Positions 41,963 through 50,240 of a stretch of DNA of 64,000 nucleotides are shown here, piece by piece; position 1 is the first letter of the stretch, and the number at the start of each line of letters is the position of its first letter. Made by a program: the position numbers and the translations under genes. The notes under the pieces are model-generated. The model did no database searches, was not told the origin of the DNA, and saw only the letters and a list, made by a program, of their open reading frames with translations. Source of the stretch: Halomarina litorea (GTDB taxonomy: Archaea; Halobacteriota; Halobacteria; Halobacteriales; Haloarculaceae); NCBI RefSeq assembly GCF_024227715.1, contig NZ_CP100448.1:2005655-2069654 (forward strand), given 5' to 3'.

Positions 41963-43378
41963 ATGCGACTCGTCGCCCTCTGCTGTTGTCTGCTCGTCGT
42001 CCTCGCGGGGTGTAGCGGCGCGTTCCCCGGTGGAGTGCCGGGAGGAACGCTCGGCGACGGGGCGTCGACCCCCGGAACCGAACCCGGAAGCGGCGACGAG
42101 GTCGCACCCGACGCCGTCCCTCTCGGGGGGAACGGGACATTCAGCGTCCACTTCATCAACGTCGGCCAGTCCTCCGCGACGCTGGTGGTCGCCCCCTCGG
42201 GCGAGACGGTGCTCGTGGACACGGGCGACTTCACCGACCGCGGGGAGGATGTCCTCGACTACCTCCGGGCGCGGGGCATCGACCGAATCGACCACCTCGT
42301 GACGAGTCACGCCGACGCTGACCACATCGGGGGCCACGCCGCCGTCATCGAGTACTTCGAGACGGAAGGTGAGGGCGTGGGCGCGGTGTACGACCCCGGC
42401 ATCGCCGCCTCGACGCGCACCTACGAACGCTACCTCGACGCCGTCGAACAGTACGACGTGCCCCTCTACCTCACGCTCGCGGGCGACGAGATTCCTGTGG
42501 CCGGCCTGAACGTGTCGGTGCTCGCACCGCCCGAGGACTACCTCGCGGGCGAGGCGCGCAACGAGAACAGCCTCGTCCTCCGGGTCGACTACCGGGAGGC
42601 GAGCGTGCTCCTCACCGGCGACGGGGAGGACGAGGCGGAGTCGTACCTCGTCGCGAACCACCGCGAGGCGCTGAACGTCACCGTCCTCGCGGCGGGCCAC
42701 CACGGGAGTCGCTCCAGCAGTTCGGCGGCGTTCCTCGAGGCCGCCTCGCCCCAGGTGATCACGGTATCGAGCGCCTATGACTCGCGCTACGGCCACCCAC
42801 ACGAGGAGGTCCTCCGCCGACTCGCGGCCCTGTCGGTGCCCGTCTTCTGGACCGCGACGCACGGCGACACCGTCGTCGCCAGCGACGGCCGGAACGTGAC
42901 CGTCTACACCCAGCGGACGGCACCGACGGCCCCCCTCGACCTGCGGGCCAGCGAGGCTATCGCGCCCGACGCGACCGACTCGCTCCAACCGCGCCTGACC
43001 TTCGCCGCGGGCGGGTCCGCGGGACCACCCACGGGGATACCCGCGAGCGACCTCGCCGTCGACTCGGTCCACGCGGACGCCGCGGGCGACGACCGGACCA
43101 ACCTGAACGACGAGTACGTCGTCTTCGAGAACACCGGCGAGGAGACCATCGACCTCTCCGGGTGGACCGTCAGCGACGAGTCCGGACGGACCTACACCTT
43201 CCCAGACGGGACGACGCTCGGTCCGGGCGAGCAGTTGACCCTGCGGACGGGAAGCGGGTCGAACACCGCCGCCGAACACTACTGGGGCGCAGCGGGGCCG
43301 GTGTGGAACAACGACGGCGACACCGTCACGGTCGAAACGGCCAACGGGTCGCGGGTCCTCACGGAGGCGTATGCCTAG
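41963..43378 (+). CDS. Exported lipoprotein: ComEC-type MBL hydrolase fused to a lamin-tail domain
   Basis: A 471-residue protein with a Sec-type lipobox (VVLAGC, Cys17), so it is anchored outside the cell. Residues 58-320 are an MBL domain of the ComEC/Rec2 class: FINVGQSSATLVVAPSGETV, metal motif HADADHIGGH (116-125), a second site AAGHHGSRSSSS. Residues ~355-465 form a lamin-tail domain (NDEYVVFENTGEETIDLSGW). LTD domains occur on secreted nucleases and may bind DNA or surfaces. It overlaps the DUF3006 gene by eight bases. Confidence 0.86.
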   Translation: MRLVALCCCLLVVLAGCSGAFPGGVPGGTLGDGASTPGTEPGSGDEVAPDAVPLGGNGTFSVHFINVGQSSATLVVAPSGETVLVDTGDFTDRGEDVLDYLRARGIDRIDHLVTSHADADHIGGHAAVIEYFETEGEGVGAVYDPGIAASTRTYERYLDAVEQYDVPLYLTLAGDEIPVAGLNVSVLAPPEDYLAGEARNENSLVLRVDYREASVLLTGDGEDEAESYLVANHREALNVTVLAAGHHGSRSSSSAAFLEAASPQVITVSSAYDSRYGHPHEEVLRRLAALSVPVFWTATHGDTVVASDGRNVTVYTQRTAPTAPLDLRASEAIAPDATDSLQPRLTFAAGGSAGPPTGIPASDLAVDSVHADAAGDDRTNLNDEYVVFENTGEETIDLSGWTVSDESGRTYTFPDGTTLGPGEQLTLRTGSGSNTAAEHYWGAAGPVWNNDGDTVTVETANGSRVLTEAYA

Positions 43379-43664
43379 ATACACCGCGGTCCTCGACCGC
43401 TTCGAGGGCGACGACGCGGTCCTCGTCCTCGAACGCGGGGGAGAGGACGTCGACGACATCGCCGTCCCCCGGTCGGACCTGCCGGAACGCGGGCGCAAGC
43501 AGGACGCCGTCTTCGCCGTCGTCGTCCGCGACGGCGAACTACGCAGCGTCCGCTACAAGCCCCACGCGACGCGCTCGCGGGGCGAACGCGCCCAGTCGCG
43601 CTTCGACCGACTGGCCCGTCGCCCACCCCGACGTGGTGACGACGGTGACGCGGGCGAGTCGTAG
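43371..43664 (+). CDS. DUF3006 domain protein
   Basis: A 97-residue protein starting MPRYTAVLDRFEGDDAVLVLERGGED, the DUF3006 beta-barrel signature, with LPERGRKQDAVFAVVVRDGE and an Arg-rich tail. DUF3006 genes often follow ComEC-type MBL genes in bacteria as well, so the pair is likely functional. Here the ATG lies inside the last codons of that gene (8-base overlap), so translation is coupled. No signal peptide: this copy is cytoplasmic. Confidence 0.88.
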   Translation: MPRYTAVLDRFEGDDAVLVLERGGEDVDDIAVPRSDLPERGRKQDAVFAVVVRDGELRSVRYKPHATRSRGERAQSRFDRLARRPPRRGDDGDAGES

Positions 43665-43724
43665 TCCTCCTCGACACGACACACGGGCGAGCGTTCAAGT
43701 ACGGTGACGGGACCACCGCCCCGT

Positions 43725-44129
43725 GTGACCTCCCTCCGGTACCTCGCCTGTGCGCTCCTCGCCCTCTCACTGACCGCGCCCGTCGACCCCGCGGGGTCGG
43801 CCCCGACCACCCGAACCGCGGTCCTCGACCGCTTCGAGGGCGATCGGGCAGTCCTCGTCGTGGAGGACGCGGACTCCCCCGAGACGCTCACCGTCGACCC
43901 GGCGCGCCTCCCGAGTGCGGGTCGCCACGTCGACGCGGTGTTCGCCGTCAGCCTCGCCCACGGGTCGCTGACGAGCGTGGAGTACGACCGGCGAGCGACT
44001 CGGCGGCGCACCAGGTCCGCCCGCCAGCGGTTCGCGGGCCTCGCGCGCACTCAGAGCGACCGCGTTCCGAGCACCTCGACGGGGTCGCCGACGGAGAGCG
44101 CCACCCCGACCTCGGATTCCGGTACGTGA
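43725..44129 (+). CDS. Second DUF3006 protein with a signal peptide
   Basis: A 134-residue protein from GTG 43725. Residues 1-26 form a Sec-type signal (LRYLACALLALSLTAPVDP), then a DUF3006 domain TRTAVLDRFEGDRAVLVVEDADS, shown in part, and LPSAGRHVDAVFAVSLAHG. So one DUF3006 copy is internal and one is exported, matching the exported MBL partner. The last 25 residues are Ser/Thr-rich and overlap 79 bp with the convergent MOSC gene, so the true 3' end may be different. Confidence 0.75.
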   Translation: MTSLRYLACALLALSLTAPVDPAGSAPTTRTAVLDRFEGDRAVLVVEDADSPETLTVDPARLPSAGRHVDAVFAVSLAHGSLTSVEYDRRATRRRTRSARQRFAGLARTQSDRVPSTSTGSPTESATPTSDSGT

Positions 44130-44891
44130 GTGTTCACCATGAGGCGGAAGTAGTGGTCGAAGCGGTCGGTGTCGAGCCACTCCGGTCGTGTGGCCGCCCG
44201 CCGTTCGAGGAAGCGTTCGCGGAACCCGGGCGTCTCCGCGCCCGTGTTCGGGTCCCGCGAGGGGACGACACAGCGCTGGCACGGGGTGACGCCGAGCAGT
44301 TCCGCCTCGCCGACCCTGAACGCGACGGCCTCGCCGTGGTCCGCGACCAGTCGGTCCTCCCAGAACGGCGGGACGTCCGGGGCGCCGACCTCGAGGTTCG
44401 CCCGGAACCGCCGCCGTGCGCTGTCGACGCTCACGTCGAACCACGAGGCCACCTCGCGGAGCGTGGCCGTCGAGACCACCGTGGGGCCGTGGGCCTCGCG
44501 GTCGTCGGGGTTAGCCCCCGACGGGTTCGCGCCGGACGCTCACCTCGGAACCGAAGTACGCCGAGAGCCACTCGTTCAGGTCGCCCCGCTCGGAGAGGTC
44601 GAACTCGTGGCGTTCGTCCTCGCCGTGGACGCGGAGAGTGAGCGTCCGCGAGTCGGGGTCGAACGACGAACGTAAGCAGTGGACCGCCGCGGTCCGCTTG
44701 CCGTTGACGTACACGCCCGACCCGCCCACCGAGGCTGTCTCGGGGTCGTGGGGTTCGTCGGCGGGCCTGGCGACGACGGCGTACTCGCGGTCCCCGGCGA
44801 GTGCGCCCGCCGGGCCGAGTTCCGCCGTCTCCGCGTCGTGCGGGTCGAGGGACTTGACGGGGTAGGTGGTGATGCGCCGGAGTTCGACCAT
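44051..44891 (-). pseudogene. MOSC-domain protein with a single-base frameshift
   Basis: Two frames join into one MOSC protein. The first half (ATG 44891, MVELRRITTYPVKSLDPHDAE, then a beta-barrel N domain) ends REPVGG-stop at 44511. The second half begins in another frame with GANPDDREAHGPTVV and carries LLGVTPCQRCVVPSRDPNTG, the conserved MOSC Cys, and NTHVPESEVGVALSVGD at the end. Removing one C from the run at 44515-44519 restores a full 280-residue reading frame. MOSC proteins carry sulfur or molybdenum cofactor transactions. Whether the lesion is real is not decided by this sequence. Confidence 0.82.
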
Positions 44892-45036
44892 TGACGGGGA
44901 GTGGCGGTCGCTCAGACAAGAAGTGGAGTGGTCGAGCGGGCGGTCCCAGCGAGCGCTCTTCAGTCGTAGTCGGTGAAGGTTTTGCGAGGGAAGACCGCCC
45001 TGCGGCCTTCCGCACTCCCGCACAGTGGTGCGGTCA

Positions 45037-45120
45037 TGCGAGGGGTAGGATTTGAACCCACGGACCTCTACAGGAGCGGAGCTTGAATCCGCCGCCGTTT
45101 CCAGACTTGGCTACCCTCGC
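45037..45120 (-). tRNA. tRNA-Leu (anticodon CAA)
   Basis: A full class II tRNA reads on the minus strand. Acceptor stem GCGAGGG pairs with CCCTCGC, discriminator A. D-arm GCCAAGTCTGGAAACGGC, anticodon stem GCGGA/TCCGC with loop TTCAAGC (anticodon CAA, reads UUG), a long variable arm, and T-arm GTGGGTTCAAATCCTAC. No intron and no encoded CCA. The 84 bases end precisely at the paired stem. Confidence 0.96.
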
Positions 45121-45191
45121 ACGCGACCGAGTGTATCCCGTCTCGGGGTTTCAAGGCTCCGGTTCGCGGTGTGTCCGGCCGGGAGCCTCCG

Positions 45192-45392
45192 TCACTTGGT
45201 GTAGACGGCCATCACGTCCACCGTCGGGCCAGCCCTGACGATTCCGACGACCCAGATGCCGTGGTTGTATCCGCGCTCGATGAAGTTGTAGGCGAACTCG
45301 CCGGCGTTGTAGTTCCCACCGGGGCAGCGGTGGAAGCCCAGCGTCGTCGCCCGCCTCGAAGCCCCCAGTTTCGGAACCGGAATGGTATATGT
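45192..45392 (-). pseudogene. Start-less reading frame, probable gene remnant
   Basis: A frame ending at 45192 reads LGFHRCPGGNYNAGEFAYN and then FIERGYNHGIWVVGIVRAG before MAVYTK and a stop. This does not look like noise: it is rich in aromatic and Gly residues and free of Arg-Pro runs. Upstream it stays open to a TGA near 45434 without any ATG, GTG or TTG. It is best read as the C-terminal end of a decayed gene, possibly a small surface or secreted protein. Family not recognised. Confidence 0.35.
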
Positions 45393-45416
45393 ACTACGCG
45401 CGCGAGCAGGGGATGT

Positions 45417-45475
45417 CGAGTACGTACTCGGTCAACCTCGTCCCGACGTACGTACTCGGTCGACCCCGTCCCGAC
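45417..45475. repeat. Two tandem 28-bp repeats and a 14-bp palindrome
   Basis: gtacgtactcgg units at 45420-45447 and 45448-45475 are 28 bp long and differ at two bases. The first overlaps CGAGTACGTACTCG (45417-45430), a perfect palindrome. They lie in a 450-bp gene-poor stretch 96-154 bp upstream of the HhH gene start, where operator sites could be. Confidence 0.6.
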
Positions 45476-45570
45476 CCCGACGGCCCGGAGACGGGTGCGC
45501 GAGCCGAGTCGTCCTCCGTGTGCACCCCAAAGAGCCACGATCTCACGTCGCCTACACGTCACGATCGACG

Positions 45571-46032
45571 ATGTCGAGTACGGAGTTAACGAGGAGAGAC
45601 GACAGCGCGACGGAGACCCGCCTCACCGCGGTCTGCAAGGACGGGACGACGGTCGAGTGTGCGAACTTCACGGCCATCGAGAGTGGCGTCCTCCTGACCG
45701 AGGACCTGAAGCGAAAGCAGGTCGTCGGGTTCGTCCCCCACGAGGAACTCCGGTACGTCCTGCCGACGACGGTCGCGCGAGAGGCGACCGAGGGGCCGGA
45801 ACCAACCTTCGAGGACGAACTGATGGAACTGCCCCGACTGGGCGAGACGTACGCGAAGCGCCTCCGCGCGGCGGGCTACGCCTCGATGCGGGAACTCGCC
45901 GCGGCGTCGACCGCCGACCTCGTGGACGCGACGGGCGCACGCGAATCCGTCGCGGAGGAGTGGCGCGAACAGGCCGCGGAGCGTGGCCACGAGGACGCCG
46001 ACGCGGCGGGCGGGTGGACCTCCGGGGCGTGA
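45571..46032 (+). CDS. Helix-hairpin-helix domain protein
   Basis: A 153-residue protein. A beta-rich N-terminal part (RLTAVCKDGTTVECANFTAI, VVGFVPHEELRYVLP) precedes a HhH motif at about 93-135 (LPRLGETYAKRLRAAGYASM, AAASTADLVDATGARESVAEE). HhH motifs bind DNA backbone without sequence preference. The tail is acidic. It follows a repeat-bearing upstream region. Its partner or pathway is not evident. Confidence 0.78.
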   Translation: MSSTELTRRDDSATETRLTAVCKDGTTVECANFTAIESGVLLTEDLKRKQVVGFVPHEELRYVLPTTVAREATEGPEPTFEDELMELPRLGETYAKRLRAAGYASMRELAAASTADLVDATGARESVAEEWREQAAERGHEDADAAGGWTSGA

Positions 46033-46114
46033 GTGGCCCGCGCCGAGCGACCCGCCAGCAGTTATCAAATTCAGGATAAGAACTTCTAATACCGTACCCG
46101 GCCTGGATTAATAC

Positions 46115-46546
46115 ATGACCGTGGTCAGCGTCTCGATGCCCGAATCCCTTCTGCAGCGACTCGACGACTTCGCCGAGGAACACGGCTACACCGGCCGGAG
46201 CGAGGTGGTCCGGGAGGCCGCGCGCAACCTCCTCGGGGAGTTCGAGGACAAGCGACTGGAGGACCGCCAGTTGATGGGCGTCGTCACGGTGCTGTTCAAC
46301 TACGAGACGACCACCGTCGAGGAACGGATGATGCATCTGCGCCACGAACACGAGTCGCTCGTCTCCTCGAACGTCCACAGCCACGTGGGCAACCACTACT
46401 GCATGGAACTGTTCATCCTCGAGGGGACCCTCGCGGAGATATCGACGTTCGTCGGGAAGATTCGCGCGACGAAGGACACCCTCACCGTCGACTACTCGGT
46501 CATCCCCGTCGACGACTTCGAGGCCACCCTGTCGAGTCACTCGTGA
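46115..46546 (+). CDS. nikR: NikR-like nickel-responsive regulator (CopG family)
   Basis: A 143-residue ribbon-helix-helix protein. Strand [19 protein letters not shown] and helix [16 protein letters not shown] form the RHH DNA-binding domain. The C-terminal ACT-like domain has the nickel site of NikR: His77, His88, His90 and Cys96 in LRHEHE and [14 protein letters not shown], matching E. coli His76, His87, His89 and Cys95. It represses nickel uptake genes in bacteria. No nickel transporter is adjacent, so its targets lie elsewhere. A TATA-like cttctaatacc is about 25 bp upstream of the ATG. Confidence 0.92.
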   Translation: MTVVSVSMPESLLQRLDDFAEEHGYTGRSEVVREAARNLLGEFEDKRLEDRQLMGVVTVLFNYETTTVEERMMHLRHEHESLVSSNVHSHVGNHYCMELFILEGTLAEISTFVGKIRATKDTLTVDYSVIPVDDFEATLSSHS

Positions 46547-46622
46547 CCGCGTCTCGCTCGTTCTGACCCGACACCCCGGAGCGAACCACGTCACACTTGC
46601 CCCGGGAGGCCCAACGTGGGGT

Positions 46623-47063
46623 ATGGCCACTTCGCCCCACCTCGTCCGCGACGACGACCAGTTGAAACTCGACGTGTCGGTGGGGACCCACCGACGACAG
46701 TTGGTCCTCTCGGACGCCGCCGTCAACCTCCTGCGAGAACAGGGGTACGGCCCGGCGGACATCGTCCCGTGGGTGACCACGAAGACACTCGTCCTCTCGG
46801 ACGGCGCGTCGCTCCCGGAGGGCAGCGACGCGCGGGACGTCTCGTGGGACATCACGGGTGCCGACGGCGGCCGGCAGGCCGACGAGACGGAACTCCGGGC
46901 GCTGGCGGACTACCTCCGCGGGCGCACGGTCGCGGACCGCTCGCTCGACACGCTCCGCGAACACGTCCGCAGGACGGGGCTCTCGCGCTTTCTCGACCCC
47001 GACGAGTTGCAGGGGCGCGCCGAGAAGGTCCGTGGCCTGAACGACATCGCCCGCGGCCTCTGA
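46623..47063 (+). CDS. Uncharacterised haloarchaeal protein
   Basis: A 146-residue soluble protein starting MATSPHLVRDDDQLKLDVSV. Beta segments (HRRQLVLSDAAVNLL, YGPADIVPWVTTKTLVLSDG) lead to helical acidic text (ALADYLRGRTVADRSLDTLREHV) and RAEKVRGLNDIARGL. No cysteine, metal or signal motif. It is followed after 21 bp by the DUF309 gene on the same strand, probably a short operon. Confidence 0.7.
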   Translation: MATSPHLVRDDDQLKLDVSVGTHRRQLVLSDAAVNLLREQGYGPADIVPWVTTKTLVLSDGASLPEGSDARDVSWDITGADGGRQADETELRALADYLRGRTVADRSLDTLREHVRRTGLSRFLDPDELQGRAEKVRGLNDIARGL

Positions 47064-47084
47064 GTCAGTCGCACGAACCACCAC

Positions 47085-47618
47085 ATGGACGACCACACCC
47101 ACGACCCGACCGTCGCCCCGCCCGAGCGGGGAACCCCAACCGGGTGGCTCCCCGAGGACGGGCACTGGGAGCACGGCACCCTCCGGCGCGCCACCGTCCA
47201 CGGCGTCCGCCTCTACAACGCCGGGGAGTTCCACGAGTCACACGACTGCTTCGAGGACGAGTGGTACAACTACGGACGGGGGAACGCCGAGTCAAGGTTC
47301 CTCCACGGGATGGTGCAGGTCGCCGCGGGCGCGTACAAGCACTTCGACTTCGAGGACAGCGAGGCGCAAAGCGCCTCGGGAGGCCGGACGGGGTCCGGCA
47401 ACGACGACGGCATGCGCTCGCTCTTCCGGACGGCGCTCCAGTACTTCCACGGCCTTCCCAACGACTTCTACGGCGTGGACCTGCTGGACGTCCGCACGGT
47501 CCTCACGAACGCGCTGGAGGACCCGACGGCCCTCCACGGGTGGCAGGTTCGACTCGACGGGGGGACACCGACCGCCCGGGAGGAGGACTTCGCCTACGTC
47601 GAGTCGCTGGAGCACTGA
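47085..47618 (+). CDS. DUF309 family protein
   Basis: A 177-residue protein with the DUF309 signature: [24 protein letters not shown], quoted in part as [17 protein letters not shown], then [16 protein letters not shown], both rich in conserved His, Glu and Trp. [13 protein letters not shown] follows. The helix-hairpin fold may bind metal through the HExxDxxE-type residues. The family is widespread but unsolved in function. Soluble, no signal. Confidence 0.88.
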   Translation: MDDHTHDPTVAPPERGTPTGWLPEDGHWEHGTLRRATVHGVRLYNAGEFHESHDCFEDEWYNYGRGNAESRFLHGMVQVAAGAYKHFDFEDSEAQSASGGRTGSGNDDGMRSLFRTALQYFHGLPNDFYGVDLLDVRTVLTNALEDPTALHGWQVRLDGGTPTAREEDFAYVESLEH

Positions 47619-47651
47619 CGGGAAGGGTGGTCCGCTCGCGGGCCGGCGCGA

Positions 47652-48113
47652 CTACCCGTCCTCGTCGAAGCAGTTGAACGAAATGGTCACCTCGTCGAGG
47701 GAGTCCCCTGCGCCATCGACGGCCACGAGGCGGTACTCGCCGTGTCGTGGACGCTGGCCGAGGACGTGTTCGTAGCGCACCTGACCGTTCGCGACATCGT
47801 CGTCCATGTAGGTCCTGTCGTCCGCCGAGACGGGGATACGGCGGTCGAGGGTGTCGCCGACGTACAGTTCGACGGCGACCATCCCCGTCTCGCGCACCTG
47901 TTCGGCGTCAAGCGGAATCGAGAGTCGGACCTGTCCGCCGTCGGCCATCGCCATCGCACCGCCACTCAGGATGTCGCCGTCGCCGTGTGCGCGGGCGCTC
48001 GTGTGGCAGGCCGTGTCGCTCAGCTTGCCGGAGTTCGACCCACCGGCACAGCCAGCGAGGAGGGCGGCGGCACCACTGGCTACCGCTGTCAGCACCGTTC
48101 GTCTGGAGGGCAT
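47652..48113 (-). CDS. Tat lipoprotein of unknown function
   Basis: A 153-residue exported protein. MPSRRTVLTAVASGAAALLAGC combines a twin-arginine motif and a lipobox (ALLAGC), so it should be membrane anchored outside. The mature part has beta-strand character (QVRLSIPLDAEQVRETGM, VAVELYVGDTLDRRIPV) and ends FNCFDEDG with a late cysteine. Similar to other haloarchaeal surface lipoproteins but no known domain. It is convergent with the DUF309 gene. Confidence 0.75.
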   Translation of the reverse strand: MPSRRTVLTAVASGAAALLAGCAGGSNSGKLSDTACHTSARAHGDGDILSGGAMAMADGGQVRLSIPLDAEQVRETGMVAVELYVGDTLDRRIPVSADDRTYMDDDVANGQVRYEHVLGQRPRHGEYRLVAVDGAGDSLDEVTISFNCFDEDG

Positions 48114-48284
48114 CGGCCGATGGTGTGACGGGTGCCGGTAAATGTCTTCGGGAGGGAGTGTCGTGTCCGACGAGTAGTTCCTGTCCGGGCTGGGGACGGA
48201 ACGCGCCCGAGGTCCTCTCGGACCGTTGACGGACCGTCCGCGGACCGGGTGACTCTTTATCCGTGACCGGTAACGAACGGGTGA

Positions 48285-49112
48285 ATGTACGTCGAACAGT
48301 TGGGAGAGGGTGAGCCGGAAGTCGCGGTGCTCGCGGCCGTCCACGGCGACGAACCGTGTGGCGTCCACGCCGTCGAGACCATCCTCTCGGAGTCGCCCGA
48401 CGTCGAACGGCCCGTGAAGTTCGTCGTCGCCAACGAACGCGCACTCGCCCGTGGCGTCCGCTACACGGAGGAGGACCTGAACCGCATCTTCCCCGGCGAC
48501 CCGGACGCCGACACGCACGAACGCCGCCTCGCACACGAGTTGCTACAGGAGATACGCGACTGCATCACGTTCTCGATGCACTCGACGCAGTCGTACGACG
48601 ACCCCTTCGCGGTGGTCGAGGAGACGGACACCCTCACCGAGACGGTCTGTCCGTACCTCTCGGTGGACGCCGTCGTGGAGGCGACGGGGTTCACCGAGGG
48701 CCGACTCGTCGAGTACGCGGACGTCGTCGAGGTGGAGTGTGGCCTGCAGGGGACCGAACGCGCCGCAGAGAACGCCGTCACTCTCGTCCGGGAGTTCCTC
48801 GCCGCGGTGGGGGCGCTCCCCGGCGGCGAACCCGAGGAGCGCGAGATACCCATCTTCCGCCTCTCCCACCTCGTCCCGAAGCGACCCGCCGAGGACTACG
48901 CCGTCTTCGCGGCGAACTTCGAACGGGTGCCCGCCGGCGAACCGTACGCCGCTATCGACGGCGAACACCTCGTCGCCGAGGAGTCGTTCTACCCCATCCT
49001 CATGTCGCCGTACGGCTACGAGAACGAGTTCGGCTACGCGGGTGAACTCACCGGGAAACTCGGCGGGTCGCCCGTGCAGGGCCGGTCGGCAGAACAGTCC
49101 TACGGCGGGTAG
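48285..49112 (+). CDS. AspA/AstE-type zinc deacylase (succinylglutamate desuccinylase family)
   Basis: A 275-residue M14-like enzyme. The zinc ligands are His20 and Glu23 (HGDEPCG) and His99 (SMHST). The family uses zinc to remove acyl groups from amino acids such as N-succinylglutamate or N-acetylaspartate. A further Glu is expected in VVEVECGLQGT. C-terminal beta segments end the fold. The substrate is not fixed. A TATA-like ctctttatccg lies about 25-30 bp upstream of the ATG. Confidence 0.85.
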   Translation: MYVEQLGEGEPEVAVLAAVHGDEPCGVHAVETILSESPDVERPVKFVVANERALARGVRYTEEDLNRIFPGDPDADTHERRLAHELLQEIRDCITFSMHSTQSYDDPFAVVEETDTLTETVCPYLSVDAVVEATGFTEGRLVEYADVVEVECGLQGTERAAENAVTLVREFLAAVGALPGGEPEEREIPIFRLSHLVPKRPAEDYAVFAANFERVPAGEPYAAIDGEHLVAEESFYPILMSPYGYENEFGYAGELTGKLGGSPVQGRSAEQSYGG

Positions 49113-49462
49113 TCGTCCTCGGTGCCATTCGGACTGCTGGGAAGTACAATTTTGCCACTGATTCAGATATCCCCGAACGAAATGTAGTCCGGCATCTCGG
49201 GTGACGGAGTAGTCCGACTATCAGAGTAGCATCGGTGGCAAGAATTCTCTGTCTCCACATCTAATAATTGTGCTAAATAAATACAGTATAGAAAGACTTA
49301 TAGATTATACTGATTGTTGTATTGTACGGTGCGCTGCAGTAACGCTCGGAATGATCATCACTGAAGAGTGCCCCGGCGACCTGCTGAAAGGGAGAATCGT
49401 CCTTGACGTGCTGTTTGCGTCTGCCTGAGTAGGTCCTGTCTGGCCAGTGAGTTCCGCGCGTA
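49113..49462. other. AT-rich gene-free stretch
   Basis: About 350 bp, with 49260-49330 strikingly AT rich (taataattgtgctaaataaa style) inside a very GC-rich genome. No convincing frame, tRNA or repeat was seen. A short minus-strand peptide reading of about 60 codons ends near 49305 but has no family look. It may be a decayed mobile-element edge. Confidence 0.4.
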
Positions 49463-49735
49463 TCAGCGTCGTGCGGTCCCCTCGTTCGCCCATCCGGTCC
49501 ACGTCGGTGTGAGGGCGGGTTCGACGGAACGCCAGACGTCCCGACAGCGTGGCGCGCCGTCGTGGTCCCCACTCGGCGGGCGGCCGACGAGGACGAACGC
49601 CTCGTCCGCGTCGAAAGCGAGTGACTCCACCAGCGCGACGAGGGCATCGACGTAGCTGGTCGGGCGGACGAGCAGACGGCTGTGACCCTCGAACGTGGCG
49701 GGGTCGGGGAGCGCGGTGCGGGGCGTGGAGGACAC
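49463..49735 (-). CDS. Small unknown protein
   Basis: A 90-residue frame from GTG 49735 starting MSSTPRTALPDPATFEGHSR. The middle reads LLVRPTSYVDALVALVESLAFDADEAFVLVG, given here in part, which looks like an ordered alpha/beta segment. It ends with Trp/Thr-rich text. It borders the AT-rich gap and could be truncated at its 3' end. Codon use is acceptable. No family recognised. Confidence 0.5.
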   Translation of the reverse strand: MSSTPRTALPDPATFEGHSRLLVRPTSYVDALVALVESLAFDADEAFVLVGRPPSGDHDGAPRCRDVWRSVEPALTPTWTGWANEGTARR

Positions 49736-49765
49736 GGCGTGACGGGCGGGGAGGACGGTGCCGGG

Positions 49766-50215
49766 CTACGTCTCCTCGCGGGGTTCGAACTCCACGAGGG
49801 TCAGGTCCCGGTCGAGCGCACAGTAGTCGTGCGGCGGGTCGCCGACCACCTCACGTATCTTGTAGCCCGTCTCGAACTCGGCGCCGAGGGGTTCGCAGAA
49901 CTCGTGGCTCGGGCAGTCGGTGTAGGGACAGGGCCCCTCGAGTTTCGCGTTCGATCCGGCGTAGGCGCTGTTGGAGGCGACGTTGGCGCGGATGGGTGCG
50001 GGTTCCACCTCGACGGCGGTGACGCCCGTGTCGTGGACGGCGCACTCGAGGGTTCCCGACTCGCGCACGCCGGTCACCTGGTAGCGCATCCCCTCGGTGA
50101 GGTTGAGACACTGCCCCCGATAGGGACAGCCCTCGCAGTCTGGGGACTCCCCCTCGAAGACGAACTCCGTTCCCTCCTCCGCGAGTCGTGGACCGATGAG
50201 CGTGACGGTGGCCAT
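49766..50215 (-). CDS. UPF0179 family protein
   Basis: A 149-residue protein starting MATVTLIGPRLAEEGTEFVF, typical of UPF0179. It has cysteines in CEGCPYRGQCLNL, TLECAVHD, GPCPYTDCPSHEFCEP and DYCALDR, enough for one or two metal sites, perhaps iron-sulfur. The family is archaeal and has no known function. The ATG at 50215 is used instead of the one two codons upstream. Confidence 0.9.
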   Translation of the reverse strand: MATVTLIGPRLAEEGTEFVFEGESPDCEGCPYRGQCLNLTEGMRYQVTGVRESGTLECAVHDTGVTAVEVEPAPIRANVASNSAYAGSNAKLEGPCPYTDCPSHEFCEPLGAEFETGYKIREVVGDPPHDYCALDRDLTLVEFEPREET

Positions 50216-50240
50216 GTCCAACTCTGGACGAGCGAGGCGG

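Noticed and set aside
45420-45475. Possible CRISPR-like repeats
   Set aside because: Only two directly adjacent units with no spacers.
49305-49502. Transposase C-terminus in the AT-rich patch
   Set aside because: The 65-residue reading has no DDE or other recognised transposase motif.
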